Assembly (NCBI RefSeq): GCF_000687555.1
Contig: NZ_JHWJ01000013.1
Location: forward strand, 62,001-126,000
Reading direction: 5' to 3'
Origin: [Clostridium] aerotolerans DSM 5434
Lineage (GTDB): Bacteria > Bacillota > Clostridia > Lachnospirales > Lachnospiraceae
Length of the DNA stretch: 64,000 nt
A program made the translations under genes and the position numbers. Below, piece after piece: positions 40,626 to 50,839 of this stretch. The first letter of the stretch is position 1. Every line of letters begins with the position of its first letter. The notes below the pieces were generated by a model. That model saw only the letters and a list, made by a program, of their open reading frames with translations. It was not told the origin of the DNA and searched no databases.

Positions 40626-41804
40626 ATGCTTTACGAAGAGAAAATTATAGAGACCATTCCGGTTGGTCCTCTTGGCCTGATTCCGTTAAAGAGCTGTACG
40701 GATTTAGGCAACAAGGTAAATGATTACCTGGTGGGCTGGAGAAAGGAACGTGAGAGCGAGCACAAATCTACCATTGCTTTTTCTGGATATCAGAGAGATA
40801 CCTATCTGATCGGAGCCAGTACTCCCAGATTTGGTACAGGAGAAGCGAAAGGAACACTCCAGGAATCCGTTCGTGGAGATGACCTTTATTTCATGGTTGA
40901 CGTCTGCAATTACAGCCTTACTTATTCCTTATGCGGTATGACCAATCACATGTCCCCGGATGACCATTTCCAGGACTTAAAGCGTGTCATTGCTGCATCC
41001 GCAGGAAAAGCCCGCAGAATTAATGTAATTATGCCGTTCTTATATGAAAGCAGACAGCATAAAAGATCCAGCAGAGAATCCTTAGACTGCGCCCTGGCTC
41101 TTCAGGAGCTTGTAAATATGGGAGTGGAGAATATCATAACCTTTGATGCCCATGACCCAAGAGTCCAGAATGCCATTCCATTAAAGGGCTTTGAAACGGT
41201 TCAGCCTATTTATCAGTTCATTAAGCATCTGCTTAAGAACGAGAAGGAGCTGGAAATCGACAGCGATCACATGATGGTCATCAGCCCGGATGAAGGCGGT
41301 ATGGGACGTGCTGTTTACTTTGCCAACGTATTAGGTCTTGATATGGGTATGTTCTACAAACGCCGTGATTATACTCAGATCGTCAACGGACGTAACCCCA
41401 TTGTTGCCCATGAATTCCTGGGAAGCAGTGTAGAGGGCAAGGATGTAATCATTGTTGATGATATGATTTCCTCTGGTGAAAGCATGCTTGACGTAGCAAA
41501 AGAATTAAAAAGAAGAAAAGCAAGAAAGGTATTCGTTTGTGCGACCTTTGGCCTCTTCACCAATGGACTTGCGAAGTTTGATGAATATCATGAAAATGGC
41601 TTTATTGACCGGATTCTTACCACCAATCTGGTATACCAGACACCGGATCTTCTTTCCAGACCGTATTACATTGATGTAGACATGAGCAAATACATTGCCC
41701 TGATCATAGATAATTTAAACCATGATGCATCCTTAAGTGATCTTTTAAATCCAACAACCAGAATTAACCGTGTGGTGGAGCGCTACCGCGCAGGCGATCG
41801 GTAA
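40626..41804 (+). CDS. prs: Ribose-phosphate pyrophosphokinase (PRPP synthetase), long form
   Basis: About 392 residues, longer than the classic 310-320 because of N-terminal and C-terminal extensions. Recognisable parts are INVIMPFLYESRQHKR (ATP loop region), NIITFDAHDPRVQNAIPLKGFE (divalent metal motif), and IIVDDMISSGESMLDVAKELKRR (the PRPP-binding loop, near residue 278-300). It makes PRPP from ribose 5-phosphate and ATP in the cytosol for nucleotide, histidine and tryptophan synthesis. The ATG is preceded by GGAGGAG. The divergent length places it in the clostridial long-form group, and its regulation may differ from the classical enzyme. A BrnQ transporter gene follows 11 bp later. Confidence 0.88.
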   Translation: MLYEEKIIETIPVGPLGLIPLKSCTDLGNKVNDYLVGWRKERESEHKSTIAFSGYQRDTYLIGASTPRFGTGEAKGTLQESVRGDDLYFMVDVCNYSLTYSLCGMTNHMSPDDHFQDLKRVIAASAGKARRINVIMPFLYESRQHKRSSRESLDCALALQELVNMGVENIITFDAHDPRVQNAIPLKGFETVQPIYQFIKHLLKNEKELEIDSDHMMVISPDEGGMGRAVYFANVLGLDMGMFYKRRDYTQIVNGRNPIVAHEFLGSSVEGKDVIIVDDMISSGESMLDVAKELKRRKARKVFVCATFGLFTNGLAKFDEYHENGFIDRILTTNLVYQTPDLLSRPYYIDVDMSKYIALIIDNLNHDASLSDLLNPTTRINRVVERYRAGDR

Positions 41805-41815
41805 ATGGGGGACAG

Positions 41816-43129
41816 ATGGATAAATTATCGGTTCAGAAGCGGATCTTAATTGGTCTTACACTCTTCTCCATGTTTTTCGGGGCGGGAAATCTTATATTTC
41901 CGCCCTTTTTAGGTTCCCTGGCTGGAACCAGTACCTGGACGGCTATGATCGGCTTTGCAATCACTGCCATCGGCTTTCCCGTGCTGGGAGTGGTTGCCGT
42001 AGCAAAAGCAGGGGGATTTTTTTACCTGGCGGAACGGGTTCACCCCAGGTTTGCATTTGTTTTCACCTTGTTAAATTACTTATCCATCGGACCCTGCCTT
42101 GCCATTCCAAGAACAGCCAGTACTTCTTTTGAGATGGCTGTGGTTCCGTTTTTAGGAAGCGGCAATCTGCAGGTCGCACAGATCTTTTATTCTGCCGCAT
42201 TCTTTGTAATTGCCTTTGTGGTAGCTCTTAATCCCGATAAGCTGACGGAACGTCTTGGAAAGGTTCTCACTCCAGTACTTCTGGTGCTCATCGTAGTGAT
42301 TTTTGCAGGCAGTCTCATAAAGCCGCCGGGGCTTTATGGAACACCTATAAAGGAATATGCGTCAGGACCCTTGGTCAAGGGCTTTTTAGATGGCTATCTC
42401 ACCATGGATACCATTGCAGCTCTTAATTTCGGAATCGTCATTTCTCTTAATATTAAGGGAATGGGAGTGAAAAAGGATTCTGTTGTGGTGGGAGAGACCA
42501 TCAACGCAGGCTTCGTGGCAGGAGGAATTCTTCTTCTTGTTTACGGCGCCCTGGCTCATGTAGGGGCTGTGACAGGCGGTGCCTTTGGTCCGGATGAAAA
42601 CGGTGCCCAGACCCTGAATCAGGCAGTCAGTTTCTTATATGGAAGAACTGGTCTTGTGATGCTGGCAGTGGTATTTTTTATTGCCTGCTTAAATACCTGT
42701 ATTGGTCTAATCAGCTGTTGCAGCAAATATTTCTGTACCATAGTTCCGGGAATCGGCTACCGGACCTGGGCCGTTATATTTGCACTGTCAAGCTTCGTGA
42801 TTTCCAATGTAGGTCTCACTAAGATTTTGCAGATATCAGTTCCCGTATTAAGCGCGATCTATCCGGTAGCCATTGTGCTGATCTTACTCTCCTTCGGATT
42901 CCGGGATGGAAAACGGTGGCGGTCAGTTTACGTTTGCGCCATCAGCTTGACCGGTGTCATAAGCGTAATGTTGTCATTAGAACAGGCTGGAGTGACCGTA
43001 CTGCATCAGATAATGTCCAAGCTGCCTCTTTATTCCACTGGGCTTGGCTGGATCGTTCCTGCCCTTGTTGGTGTGGTGATTGGGGTTGTTTTAGCTGTGC
43101 TTAATAAAAGAGAGAGCAGTAAAGCCTGA
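41816..43129 (+). CDS. brnQ: Branched-chain amino acid:cation symporter (LIVCS family)
   Basis: About 437 residues with twelve membrane segments. The N-terminus is diagnostic: RILIGLTLFSMFFGAGNLIFPPFLG, then SIGPCLAIPRTASTSFEM around residue 85, both conserved in BrnQ. It takes up leucine, isoleucine and valine with Na+ or H+ across the cytoplasmic membrane. GGGGGA lies a few bases before the ATG. It starts 11 bp after prs and probably shares its transcript; the link between PRPP synthesis and branched-chain amino acid uptake may be only growth-related. Confidence 0.93.
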   Translation: MDKLSVQKRILIGLTLFSMFFGAGNLIFPPFLGSLAGTSTWTAMIGFAITAIGFPVLGVVAVAKAGGFFYLAERVHPRFAFVFTLLNYLSIGPCLAIPRTASTSFEMAVVPFLGSGNLQVAQIFYSAAFFVIAFVVALNPDKLTERLGKVLTPVLLVLIVVIFAGSLIKPPGLYGTPIKEYASGPLVKGFLDGYLTMDTIAALNFGIVISLNIKGMGVKKDSVVVGETINAGFVAGGILLLVYGALAHVGAVTGGAFGPDENGAQTLNQAVSFLYGRTGLVMLAVVFFIACLNTCIGLISCCSKYFCTIVPGIGYRTWAVIFALSSFVISNVGLTKILQISVPVLSAIYPVAIVLILLSFGFRDGKRWRSVYVCAISLTGVISVMLSLEQAGVTVLHQIMSKLPLYSTGLGWIVPALVGVVIGVVLAVLNKRESSKA

Positions 43130-43177
43130 ATCAAAAAAATATTGGTCAAATAAGTCCGGAATATAAAAAATCAAACT

Positions 43178-43227
43178 AGGGGCTGGTACAAAATTAGCGT
43201 AAGTTAATTTTGTACCAGCCCCTTTTG
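43178..43227 (+). terminator. Strong terminator after brnQ
   Basis: A 19-bp stem: AGGGGCTGGTACAAAATTA pairs with its complement and is followed by TTTTG. A smaller hairpin (CAGGAGC/GCTCCTG) follows near 43240. The remaining bases to 43357 show nothing else. Confidence 0.88.
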
Positions 43228-43357
43228 TAAAAAAGAACAGGAGCATTGCTCCTGATATGAAATCATAAATATCTCATATCAACTTGCAACACTCCCGTTT
43301 TATTAATATAGTATCTATCTTCTTATAAAGTACTTCTCTTCATACTATCGTATCTTT

Positions 43358-45220
43358 TTATATCTCAATCAGATGATAAGGAATCAAGTTAGCCGTCAGC
43401 ATCTGAGCCTCTCTTTGATGACAGGTAAATATAATAATCTGGTCAGAATACGCAGTCACCAGCCACTTTAGGGCGGTCCGAAGTCTGTCATCATCATAAA
43501 GTACAAAGCTGTCGTCAAAGATCATTGGCATACGCTCCGTACCTTCCTGAATCAGAGTGGCTGCAGCAAGTCGAAGGGCTAAATAAACCTGGTCCATAGT
43601 TCCGCTGCTGACCTGCTCCAGTGGCACCAGCTTTGTTTTGGTATTAAGAAATACATTTAGATTCTCATCCACGCTCATGCTGGTATAGATACCACCCGTA
43701 ATGCCCTTAATGAGATCAGAGGCAGCTCGGTTCAAATAAAGCCCGAAGGAATCCCGGATGGTGGAAGATAAGCCGGTCATGGTCTCAAGGGCTAAATCAA
43801 TGGCAGAGACCTCTTCCCGTATCCGATCATTTTCCTCTATAATATGCTTCAGCCCCTCTGCCTGAGTTTTACAGCTTGATAAGTGCTCAAGCTTCCTCTC
43901 CAGCTCCCATTGGCTTTTTTGCTGCTTCTCAATGGTTTCCCCGCAGGTTTCCTGCTTCTTTTGAAGCTCTTCTATCTCAGCCTGCTTCTGGGTAATGGCG
44001 GCCTCAGATTTGATGACAGCAGATGACAAACGGGTAAACTCCGCCATTCTGGACTGGAATGCCCGCATAGCTTCCGTTGAAATATCTGTACTCCCTAGAT
44101 GTCTGGATAGAATTTCCTGCAAAATCTTGGCGCTCATTTCCATGTCCTTCTGACTTTGCTTCAGCTTTAAAAAGAGAATCAGCCCGACGAGGTAAAAGAT
44201 AATGGCAGTACCCATGAACACGCTCATAAGAAGCAGGAGATCAAGACCGTAATTAGCAGTTAAGTAATTGGACTCACCCAGGTAATAAAGGCCTCCCACT
44301 CCGCATAATAGTGCCGTTGCAAGGATAAGGGAAAGGACAGAAAATACCTTTCTGGGCTTTTTGCCTGACGCTTCCTTGGCTCTCATATATTCATCGAAGT
44401 TTTCCTGAGCTTTTAAAGAATATGCATTTATGGAGTCCTGATCTGTAAATTGGTTGCTGCTTAAGACCTGTTTTCCTCTTGCTACCTTTTTAATCAGCTC
44501 TTCCTTTTCCTTCTGGAGCTCTTCCAGGGAAGTCTTAACATCTTCCCTCAGCCTTTGAAATTGGTTGATCTGGTTTTCAAACTCCGGAGAGGATATCTCC
44601 CGTTCCGTATTGCGAATCTCGCTGAGTAAAGAGGTATAGGTCCGGGCAGCCTCAGGCACCATCTGGGATTCCAGCTCTTTTTTCTGGGACTTTAAAAATG
44701 AAGCAGCCTTTGTAATGTTTAAGGCAAGGCTTCCTGTATTGTTTAAATTGGCGATATAATTTTTAAGCTCAGAAACCATTCCTTCATCCGTCGCACTCTT
44801 TAACTGGCTGATGCTCACGGTATTAATATAGGTAGTTTCACTCAGTCCGCATAAAAGGTCATCTAAGAAAGCTTTGGTAGGCTCGATTTCCCGGCCTGCG
44901 GTTTCATCTACAATCTTAAATTCCTTTTTATTCTTCTGAAAGGTCCTTTCAATCCGGTAAATGTGCTCCTTATGCTCTAACCGGATCTGCCCTTCATAAG
45001 TGCCGCTGTTTTCCCATGGCTCGAACTTGGTGTAGAGATCATTTTTAGATGCTCTTCCCCTCTGTCGCTCAATGCCGAAAAGCATGCCCCGGATAAAGGT
45101 ATGTATGGTGGATTTTCCTGCTTCGTTCTTTCCGTAGACGATGTTAAGCCCATTCTGGAAGGTCAGATTCCTGCCGTGGAATTTTCCAAAGCCATTGATA
45201 TATATGTCCAGTATTTTCAT
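43358..45220 (-). CDS. AAA ATPase of the YhaN/SbcC-like type with coiled coils
   Basis: About 620 residues. The N-terminus has FGKFHGRNLTFQNGLNIVYGKNEAGKST with Walker A at 30-38, as in YhaN, RecN and SbcC. Long charged coiled-coil stretches occupy about 180-275 and 370-500, with two hydrophobic membrane-like helices between them (about 300-360), a feature of YhaN-type proteins. The C-terminus has the ABC signature LEQVSSGTMDQVYLALRLAAA and Walker B MPMIFDDSFVLYDD. It probably works with the adjacent metallophosphoesterase as an SbcCD/Mre11-Rad50-like nuclease pair, possibly membrane-anchored. ATG 45220 follows AAGGAG by eight bases, 4 bp after the partner's stop. Confidence 0.82.
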   Translation of the reverse strand: MKILDIYINGFGKFHGRNLTFQNGLNIVYGKNEAGKSTIHTFIRGMLFGIERQRGRASKNDLYTKFEPWENSGTYEGQIRLEHKEHIYRIERTFQKNKKEFKIVDETAGREIEPTKAFLDDLLCGLSETTYINTVSISQLKSATDEGMVSELKNYIANLNNTGSLALNITKAASFLKSQKKELESQMVPEAARTYTSLLSEIRNTEREISSPEFENQINQFQRLREDVKTSLEELQKEKEELIKKVARGKQVLSSNQFTDQDSINAYSLKAQENFDEYMRAKEASGKKPRKVFSVLSLILATALLCGVGGLYYLGESNYLTANYGLDLLLLMSVFMGTAIIFYLVGLILFLKLKQSQKDMEMSAKILQEILSRHLGSTDISTEAMRAFQSRMAEFTRLSSAVIKSEAAITQKQAEIEELQKKQETCGETIEKQQKSQWELERKLEHLSSCKTQAEGLKHIIEENDRIREEVSAIDLALETMTGLSSTIRDSFGLYLNRAASDLIKGITGGIYTSMSVDENLNVFLNTKTKLVPLEQVSSGTMDQVYLALRLAAATLIQEGTERMPMIFDDSFVLYDDDRLRTALKWLVTAYSDQIIIFTCHQREAQMLTANLIPYHLIEI

Positions 45221-45224
45221 GGGA

Positions 45225-46295
45225 TCAGCTCCTTTCGTCCGTGGTGCGAAGCAGTGCATTGATGCCGTAATAGAGGGCTTTCTTTTCCATGGGGCTCATC
45301 TCAGGCTTTTGAAGGGCCTGAATATAAAATCCGATCATATCACTGGAATGCTCGGCAAAGAGAGCGGAAAAGTCATATTGGGGTTCGGATTCGTCTATGA
45401 TCTCCATGATCTTAAACCGGGTGGAGAGCATATCTAAGTCAAAGGAAATATCAGGATCCCTCATACCACGTATGCGGAAACGGAAGATATTCTCAGTGCC
45501 CCGGTTTTGAATCTCCTGGGTGATCTTCATCGCAAGCTCTGTATTGGTGGTGGCTGTGGTCACATTGACCGCCAGGGAAACATACTGAAGCTTGGCTATT
45601 GGGATGAACTTTAAATAGGAAACCATACGTGTCACTTCGTTGATTTCCCCCATAATCATGCCGTGAGGCCCGGACTCAGTCTTATCAAGAGGCTCTAGGG
45701 AACCGGAAAATGCCATACGGTTCTCAATGAGGATCTCAGGTCTGTGAATGTGGCCCATGGCAATGTAGGAGAAGTCCAGGTTTGACATGGCTCCCTTATC
45801 AAATGGGATGTGGTTGGCATCACCGCCATGGCCTAAAAGCACATGAATTCTGCCGTTGTTTGGTACTTTTAAATGATCCAGACGGTTTTCCGGAATCTCA
45901 GCCGAGTAATAGCTGAACCCGTAGACCTCTGTATTGATCTCCTTGAAATAAACGCTTTCCAGCTCTTCCCCCATGAAATAAGTTACATTAGGTGCCCAGG
46001 TAAAGCTTAAGATAGCTGAATTTTTGCGGATTCGGTCATGATTTCCTGCGATAATGACCACATGCACGGAGGGGATGGTGGAAAAGAGGTAGTTGACCTC
46101 CTTTAAATCCCTGGCAAGTGGCTGCCGGTGGAATAAGTCTCCGGAAATGAAAAGGCAATCGGCTTCCAGGACCTTTGCCTGATGGACTGCCTTTGCAAAG
46201 GTGTCCTTAATATCCTGGCACCGTTCCTTGCTCCAGGGCTTGTCGCTGTCAGGACTCATGCCCCAGTGAACATCTGCAATATGTATAAATTTCAT
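45225..46295 (-). CDS. Metallophosphoesterase of the YhaO/SbcD (Mre11-like) type
   Basis: About 356 residues. All metal-binding motifs of the calcineurin-like exonuclease fold are visible: DVH (Asp8, His10), GDLFHRQ (near 52), GNHDR (near 85), LGHGGD and AMGHIHRPE. The C-terminal third is a capping or DNA-binding domain. Homologues cut or resect DNA ends in complex with an SbcC/Rad50-like ATPase, here encoded 4 bp downstream and translationally close. It lies at the head of a two-gene minus-strand unit that begins 78 bp after asnS; the asnS terminator hairpin lies between. Confidence 0.88.
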   Translation of the reverse strand: MKFIHIADVHWGMSPDSDKPWSKERCQDIKDTFAKAVHQAKVLEADCLFISGDLFHRQPLARDLKEVNYLFSTIPSVHVVIIAGNHDRIRKNSAILSFTWAPNVTYFMGEELESVYFKEINTEVYGFSYYSAEIPENRLDHLKVPNNGRIHVLLGHGGDANHIPFDKGAMSNLDFSYIAMGHIHRPEILIENRMAFSGSLEPLDKTESGPHGMIMGEINEVTRMVSYLKFIPIAKLQYVSLAVNVTTATTNTELAMKITQEIQNRGTENIFRFRIRGMRDPDISFDLDMLSTRFKIMEIIDESEPQYDFSALFAEHSSDMIGFYIQALQKPEMSPMEKKALYYGINALLRTTDERS

Positions 46296-46327
46296 TCTCG
46301 TTACCTCGCTGGTCCTATGTGAAAAGA

Positions 46328-46368
46328 TACCACAAATTCCCTGCCGGACGGGTAGGGAATTTGTGGTA
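46328..46368 (-). terminator. asnS terminator
   Basis: On the minus strand TACCACAAATTCCCT pairs perfectly with its complement (15 bp), and is followed by TCTTTTC. Confidence 0.8.
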
Positions 46369-46373
46369 CAGGC

Positions 46374-47765
46374 TTAAAGTTCGCAGTTGTTAACGGTTCT
46401 TGGGAATGGAACTACGTCACGGATATTGGCCATTCCGGTCAGATACATCACACAGCGCTCAAAGCCTAAACCAAAGCCTGCATGGCGTGTGGAGCCGTAT
46501 TTTCTTAAGTCAAGGTAGAAGTCATAATCTTCCTTGTTAAGTTCCAGCTCGTCCATACGAGCCACCAGTTTGTCGTAGTTATCCTCTCTCTGGCTGCCGC
46601 CGATGATCTCGCCGATGCCAGGAACGAGGCAGTCTACGGCTGCCACGGTCTTATTATCCTCATTAAGCTTCATGTAGAATGCCTTGATTTCCTTTGGATA
46701 ATCCGTAACAAATACTGGCTTTTTGTAAAGCTGCTCTGTTAAATAGCGCTCATGCTCGGTCTGTAGATCGCAGCCCCAGAACACTTTATAATCGAACTCA
46801 TCATTATGCTGGGTAAGGAGTTCTACCGCTTCTGTATAAGTAACACGGGCGAATTCAGAATTTAACACGTGGTTCAACCGGTTTAAAAGGTCCTTGTCCA
46901 CGAACTGGTTAAAAAAGTTCATCTCTTCCGGAGCGTGTTCAAGTACATAACGAATCACGTATTTTAACATGGACTCAGCAAGAGCCATGTTGTCATTTAA
47001 ATCTGCAAATGCCATCTCCGGCTCAATCATCCAGAATTCAGCGGCATGGCGGGTGGTGTTGGAATTTTCCGCGCGGAAGGTAGGGCCAAAGGTATAGATG
47101 TTACGGAATGCCATGGCATAGGTCTCACCATTTAACTGACCGCTTACGGTTAAGTTGGTAGGCTTACCAAAGAAATCCTGAGTGAAATCAATGGTCCCTT
47201 CCTCTGTCTTAGGAATGTTATTTAAATCCATAGTGGTAACCTGGAACATCTCGCCCGCGCCTTCGCAGTCACTTCCTGTAATCAGGGGAGTATGAACGTA
47301 AACGAAATCTCTCTCCTGGAAAAACTGGTGAATGGCATAAGCAATTAAGGAACGAACCCGGAATACGGCCTGGAAGGTGTTGGTCCTTGGACGTAAATGG
47401 GAGATGGTTCTTAAATACTCAAAGCTGTGGCGTTTCTTCTGAAGAGGATAATCCGGGGAAGAGGTGCCTTCTACGGTAACCTCTGTAGCCTGTATCTCAA
47501 AGGGCTGCTTGGCATCGGGGGTAGGAACTAATGTTCCGGTTACGATAACGGCAGCGCCGACGTTTAACTTGCTGATTTCTGAAAAATTCTCCATGGTATC
47601 GTGATAAACCACCTGAAGGGTTTCAAAATAAGATCCGTCGTTTAATACGATGAATCCAAAGGATTTGGAATCCCGCAGACTTCTTACCCAGCCTCCGACC
47701 GTAACCTGGGAATTAAGAAATGTTTCCTGCTTTTTATATATCTCTCTTACCGTGATTAAATCCAT
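46374..47765 (-). CDS. asnS: Asparaginyl-tRNA synthetase
   Basis: About 463 residues. The N-terminal OB fold ([25 protein letters not shown]) binds the anticodon; the class II catalytic core has motif 2 around [24 protein letters not shown], a flexible segment [19 protein letters not shown] specific to AsnRS (it has KEIKAFYMK where AspRS differs), and motif 3 [27 protein letters not shown]. It charges tRNA-Asn with asparagine in the cytosol. AAAGGAG precedes ATG 47765. It has its own promoter (TTGAAT-17-TATAAT) and no T-box leader in the short upstream region. Confidence 0.95.
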   Translation of the reverse strand: MDLITVREIYKKQETFLNSQVTVGGWVRSLRDSKSFGFIVLNDGSYFETLQVVYHDTMENFSEISKLNVGAAVIVTGTLVPTPDAKQPFEIQATEVTVEGTSSPDYPLQKKRHSFEYLRTISHLRPRTNTFQAVFRVRSLIAYAIHQFFQERDFVYVHTPLITGSDCEGAGEMFQVTTMDLNNIPKTEEGTIDFTQDFFGKPTNLTVSGQLNGETYAMAFRNIYTFGPTFRAENSNTTRHAAEFWMIEPEMAFADLNDNMALAESMLKYVIRYVLEHAPEEMNFFNQFVDKDLLNRLNHVLNSEFARVTYTEAVELLTQHNDEFDYKVFWGCDLQTEHERYLTEQLYKKPVFVTDYPKEIKAFYMKLNEDNKTVAAVDCLVPGIGEIIGGSQREDNYDKLVARMDELELNKEDYDFYLDLRKYGSTRHAGFGLGFERCVMYLTGMANIRDVVPFPRTVNNCEL

Positions 47766-47803
47766 AATAGATTCTCCTTTTACATGTTCGCATACTTATT
47801 AAG

Positions 47804-47832
47804 ATTATACTGTATTTTAAGATTCTATTCAA
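47804..47832 (-). promoter_or_regulatory. asnS promoter
   Basis: On the minus strand TTGAAT (47832-47827), 17 bases, TATAAT (47809-47804), 40 bp before the start codon. This leaves no room for a T-box. Confidence 0.8.
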
Positions 47833-47944
47833 GGGGGGCGTGGGGTAAAAACAACAGATACGCCTAAAAACGTAAAAAATTTGTAAAAAGCACGAAAAAT
47901 GTCGGAAAATGCACAAAAAACTATAAGATAAAATGAAATATTTG

Positions 47945-47973
47945 TTCACTATTAAAGCGAAGTATGGTATAAT
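47945..47973 (+). promoter_or_regulatory. glgC promoter
   Basis: TTCACT (47945-47950), 17 bases, TATAAT (47968-47973) with an extended -10 TG at 47965-47966. Confidence 0.75.
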
Positions 47974-48006
47974 GTAGTCACAATAATTACAGCAAGAGGT
48001 GATAAC

Positions 48007-49281
48007 GTGATTAAAAAAGAGATGATAGCCATGCTTTTGGCAGGCGGACAAGGCAGCCGCTTAGGTGTGCTTACGCAAAAAGTGGCCAAACCAGCAGTGT
48101 CCTTTGGCGGTAAATACCGAATCATTGATTTCCCGCTTAGCAACTGCATCAATTCAGGAGTTGATACGGTAGGAGTTCTTACCCAGTATCAGCCATTGCG
48201 CCTGAATACTCATATCGGCATCGGCATTCCCTGGGATCTCGACAGGAATGTGGGCGGAGTCACTATTTTACCTCCTTATGAACGGAGCAAGGGAAGTGAC
48301 TGGTATACCGGTACAGCAAATGCCATATATCAGAACCTGGAATATATGGAGACCTACAATCCCGATTACGTCCTCATTTTATCTGGAGACCACATCTATA
48401 AGATGGATTATGAGGTCATGCTGGAATATCACAAAGCGAATAATGCAGATATCACCATTGCTGCGATGCCGGTGCCTATTGAAGAGGCAAGCCGGTTTGG
48501 GATACTGATTACAGATGAAAGTAACCGGATTACGGAATTTGAGGAAAAGCCTGCGAGTCCAAGAAGTAATCTGGCTTCCATGGGAATATACATATTTAGC
48601 TGGAAAGCATTAAAGGAAGCACTGATTCGTATGTCTGACGTACCTGGGTGTGATTTTGGAAAACATATCATACCCCATTGTTTTGAAGAGGGAAAGCGGG
48701 TCTTTGCCTACGAATACAACGGATATTGGAAGGATGTAGGTACCTTGGGCTCTTATTGGGAGGCCAATATGGAGTTGATTGATATCATTCCTGAATTTAA
48801 TCTTTATGAAGAGTACTGGAAGATTTATACAAAAAGCGACATTATTCCGCCTCAGTACGTCTCCGAGGAAGCTGTTATAGACAGAAGCATTGTGGGAGAA
48901 GGAACCGAAATTTACGGAGAGGTAAGAAATTCCGTCATCGGTGCCGGCGTCATCATTAAAAAGGGCGCGGTCATAAAGGATTCTATCATTATGAGAGAGT
49001 GCGTGATCGGGGAAGACGCTAAGATCACAAAGGCTATTATTGCTGAGAATGTGACAGTGGGAACCGGTGTAAAAATTGGTACCGGAGACTATGAAAAGAG
49101 CAAGTATGATCCAAAGGTCTATCAGTTCGATCTGGTAACGATAGGAGAGAATTCTATCATCCCGGATCAGGTGACCATAGGCAAGAATACAGCAATCGTG
49201 GGTATCACCGTCCCTGAAGATTATAAAGACGGAGAACTGGCCAGCGGAGATTATATCATAAAGGCAGGTGGCATGCGATGA
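48007..49281 (+). CDS. glgC: Glucose-1-phosphate adenylyltransferase, catalytic subunit
   Basis: About 424 residues starting at GTG (48007) with AGAGGTG upstream. The N-terminal nucleotidyltransferase domain has [41 protein letters not shown], the ADP-glucose pyrophosphorylase signature; [15 protein letters not shown] and [10 protein letters not shown] follow, and EEKP near residue 178 is the glucose 1-phosphate lysine motif. The C-terminal left-handed beta helix (about 295-400) contains the hexapeptide repeats. It makes ADP-glucose for glycogen from ATP and glucose 1-phosphate. It overlaps glgD by 4 bp; GlgC and GlgD form the heterotetramer known in Bacilli and clostridia. An alternative ATG at 48022 has a weaker ribosome site. 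Confidence 0.95.
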   Translation: MIKKEMIAMLLAGGQGSRLGVLTQKVAKPAVSFGGKYRIIDFPLSNCINSGVDTVGVLTQYQPLRLNTHIGIGIPWDLDRNVGGVTILPPYERSKGSDWYTGTANAIYQNLEYMETYNPDYVLILSGDHIYKMDYEVMLEYHKANNADITIAAMPVPIEEASRFGILITDESNRITEFEEKPASPRSNLASMGIYIFSWKALKEALIRMSDVPGCDFGKHIIPHCFEEGKRVFAYEYNGYWKDVGTLGSYWEANMELIDIIPEFNLYEEYWKIYTKSDIIPPQYVSEEAVIDRSIVGEGTEIYGEVRNSVIGAGVIIKKGAVIKDSIIMRECVIGEDAKITKAIIAENVTVGTGVKIGTGDYEKSKYDPKVYQFDLVTIGENSIIPDQVTIGKNTAIVGITVPEDYKDGELASGDYIIKAGGMR

Positions 49282-50399
49282 GAGCAATCGGAATTGTATT
49301 AGCAGGCGGGAACAGTAAACGGATGCGGGAACTGTCCAACAGAAGGGCCATTGCAGCCATGCCTATTGCAGGGAATTACAGGAGCATTGATTTTGCTCTC
49401 AGCAATATGACCAATTCCCACATTCAGAATGTAGCAGTATTAACTCAGTATAATTCCAGATCCCTGCATCTTCATTTGAGTTCATCCAAATGGTGGGATT
49501 TCGGAAGAAAGCAGGGCGGATTATTCGTATTTACTCCAACCATTACCGCAGATAGCAGTGACTGGTACAGGGGTACTGCGGATGCGCTGTTTCAAAACCT
49601 TACATTTTTAAAGAACAGTCATGAACCTTACGTAGTCATAGCCGCAGGAGACGGCATCTACAAACTGGATTACGGCAAGGTACTTGAATATCATATAGAG
49701 AAGAAATCAGATATTACCGTAGTATGCACAGAGCTGCCTGCGGGAGAAGATATCACACGTTTCGGCCTGGTAAAGACCAATCAGGATGGCAGGATTACAG
49801 ATTTTGAAGAGAAGCCTATGGTGGCTTCCTCTAATACGGTTTCCTGCGGCATTTATGTCATCCGCAGGCGTCAGCTTATTGAACTGATTGAGCAGTGCGC
49901 CATGGAGGACCGCTATGATTTTGTGAGTGACATTCTGGTACGATATCGGAATTTGAAAAGAATATATGCTTATAAGATGAACGATTACTGGAGAAATATC
50001 GCATCCGTGGAATCCTACTACAAGACCAATATGGATTTCTTAAAACCGGAAGTAAGAAATTATTTCTTCCGTCAGTATCCGGATGTTTACTCAAAGATCG
50101 ATGATCTGCCGCCTGCAAAATACAACCCAGGTGCATCTGTAAAAAACAGCCTGGTGTCCAGCGGTAGCATTGTCAACGGCGTTGTCGAGAATTCAGTCCT
50201 TTATAAAAAGGCCTATGTCGGCAACAACTGCGTCATTAAAAACTCCATTATTTTAAATGACGTCTATATAGGCGACAATACGGTGATTGAAAACTGTATC
50301 GTAGAAAGCCGGGATACCATCCGTGCCAATACCACCTATATAGGAACAACGGACAATGTAAAGATTGTCTTGGAGAAAAACGAACGATACACATTATAG
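49278..50399 (+). CDS. glgD: Glucose-1-phosphate adenylyltransferase, GlgD subunit
   Basis: About 373 residues. It resembles GlgC but the catalytic loop is altered: [40 protein letters not shown], in which the usual conserved GxGxRL-PK pattern is degraded. The [16 protein letters not shown] and [11 protein letters not shown] segments and EEKP are retained. GlgD generally has little activity alone and modulates GlgC in a mixed tetramer. The start overlaps the glgC stop (ATGA), giving coupled synthesis. The C-terminal beta helix runs from about residue 265. Confidence 0.93.
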   Translation: MRAIGIVLAGGNSKRMRELSNRRAIAAMPIAGNYRSIDFALSNMTNSHIQNVAVLTQYNSRSLHLHLSSSKWWDFGRKQGGLFVFTPTITADSSDWYRGTADALFQNLTFLKNSHEPYVVIAAGDGIYKLDYGKVLEYHIEKKSDITVVCTELPAGEDITRFGLVKTNQDGRITDFEEKPMVASSNTVSCGIYVIRRRQLIELIEQCAMEDRYDFVSDILVRYRNLKRIYAYKMNDYWRNIASVESYYKTNMDFLKPEVRNYFFRQYPDVYSKIDDLPPAKYNPGASVKNSLVSSGSIVNGVVENSVLYKKAYVGNNCVIKNSIILNDVYIGDNTVIENCIVESRDTIRANTTYIGTTDNVKIVLEKNERYTL

Positions 50400-50424
50400 T
50401 AAATGTGACGGGAAGGGGAAGAAC

Positions 50425-50706
50425 ATGCAGATTACAGATGTAAGAGTACGACGTATTGAAAAAGAGGGAAAGATGAAGGCCATAGTATCAATCACATTGG
50501 ATAACGAATTTGTTATTCATGACATCAAAGTTATTGAAGGAGAAAAAGGACTATTTATAGCAATGCCCAGCCGTAAGGCGGCAGATGGTGAATATCGGGA
50601 TATCGCTCATCCGATTAATTCCGGCACCAGAGACACCATTCAAAAGGTGATTTTGGATAAATATGAGACCACTGCTATGGATGTACCTGAGGCAGTATTT
50701 GCTTAA
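50425..50706 (+). CDS. spoVG: SpoVG (septation/sporulation RNA- and DNA-binding protein)
   Basis: About 93 residues, full family length. [20 protein letters not shown] then ASVTL-like [30 protein letters not shown] and the C-terminal [25 protein letters not shown] are characteristic. SpoVG binds DNA and RNA and affects sporulation, cell division and virulence genes in Firmicutes. ATG 50425 has GGGAAGGGGAAG upstream. It begins 26 bp after glgD on the same strand and ends at a strong terminator, so it appears to be the last gene of the glgCD transcript, an uncommon setting. An in-frame ATG 60 bp upstream within glgD is not used here. Confidence 0.93.
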   Translation: MQITDVRVRRIEKEGKMKAIVSITLDNEFVIHDIKVIEGEKGLFIAMPSRKAADGEYRDIAHPINSGTRDTIQKVILDKYETTAMDVPEAVFA

Positions 50707-50721
50707 TCAAATAAAAGGATC

Positions 50722-50757
50722 CGCAGGCAGGCTTTTCGTACTGTCTGCGTTTTTTTT
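50722..50757 (+). terminator. Terminator after spoVG
   Basis: CGCAGGCAG pairs with CTGTCTGCG (one wobble or mismatch) and is followed by nine T. Confidence 0.9.
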
Positions 50758-50777
50758 GCCCGGAAATCAAACGATTA

Positions 50778-50806
50778 TTTACACTTTAGTGTTTTAAGGT
50801 TATAAT
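50778..50806 (+). promoter_or_regulatory. ddh promoter
   Basis: TTTACA (50778-50783), 17 bases, TATAAT (50801-50806), 33 bp before the start codon. Confidence 0.8.
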
Positions 50807-50839
50807 AGGAATCAAATTTTTAGAAAGGCTGTGGAACGT

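Noticed and set aside
43229-43357. Second small toxin gene or sRNA after brnQ
   Set aside because: A short hairpin (CAGGAGC/GCTCCTG) is present but no promoter pair or hydrophobic peptide frame supports a gene.
47766-48006. T-box leader upstream of asnS
   Set aside because: The asnS promoter lies only 40 bp upstream of the start codon and no GGGTGG-type T-box sequence is present on the minus strand.
48610-49287. Long minus-strand open frame inside glgC
   Set aside because: It is fully covered by the conserved glgC beta-helix region on the plus strand and has no family features.
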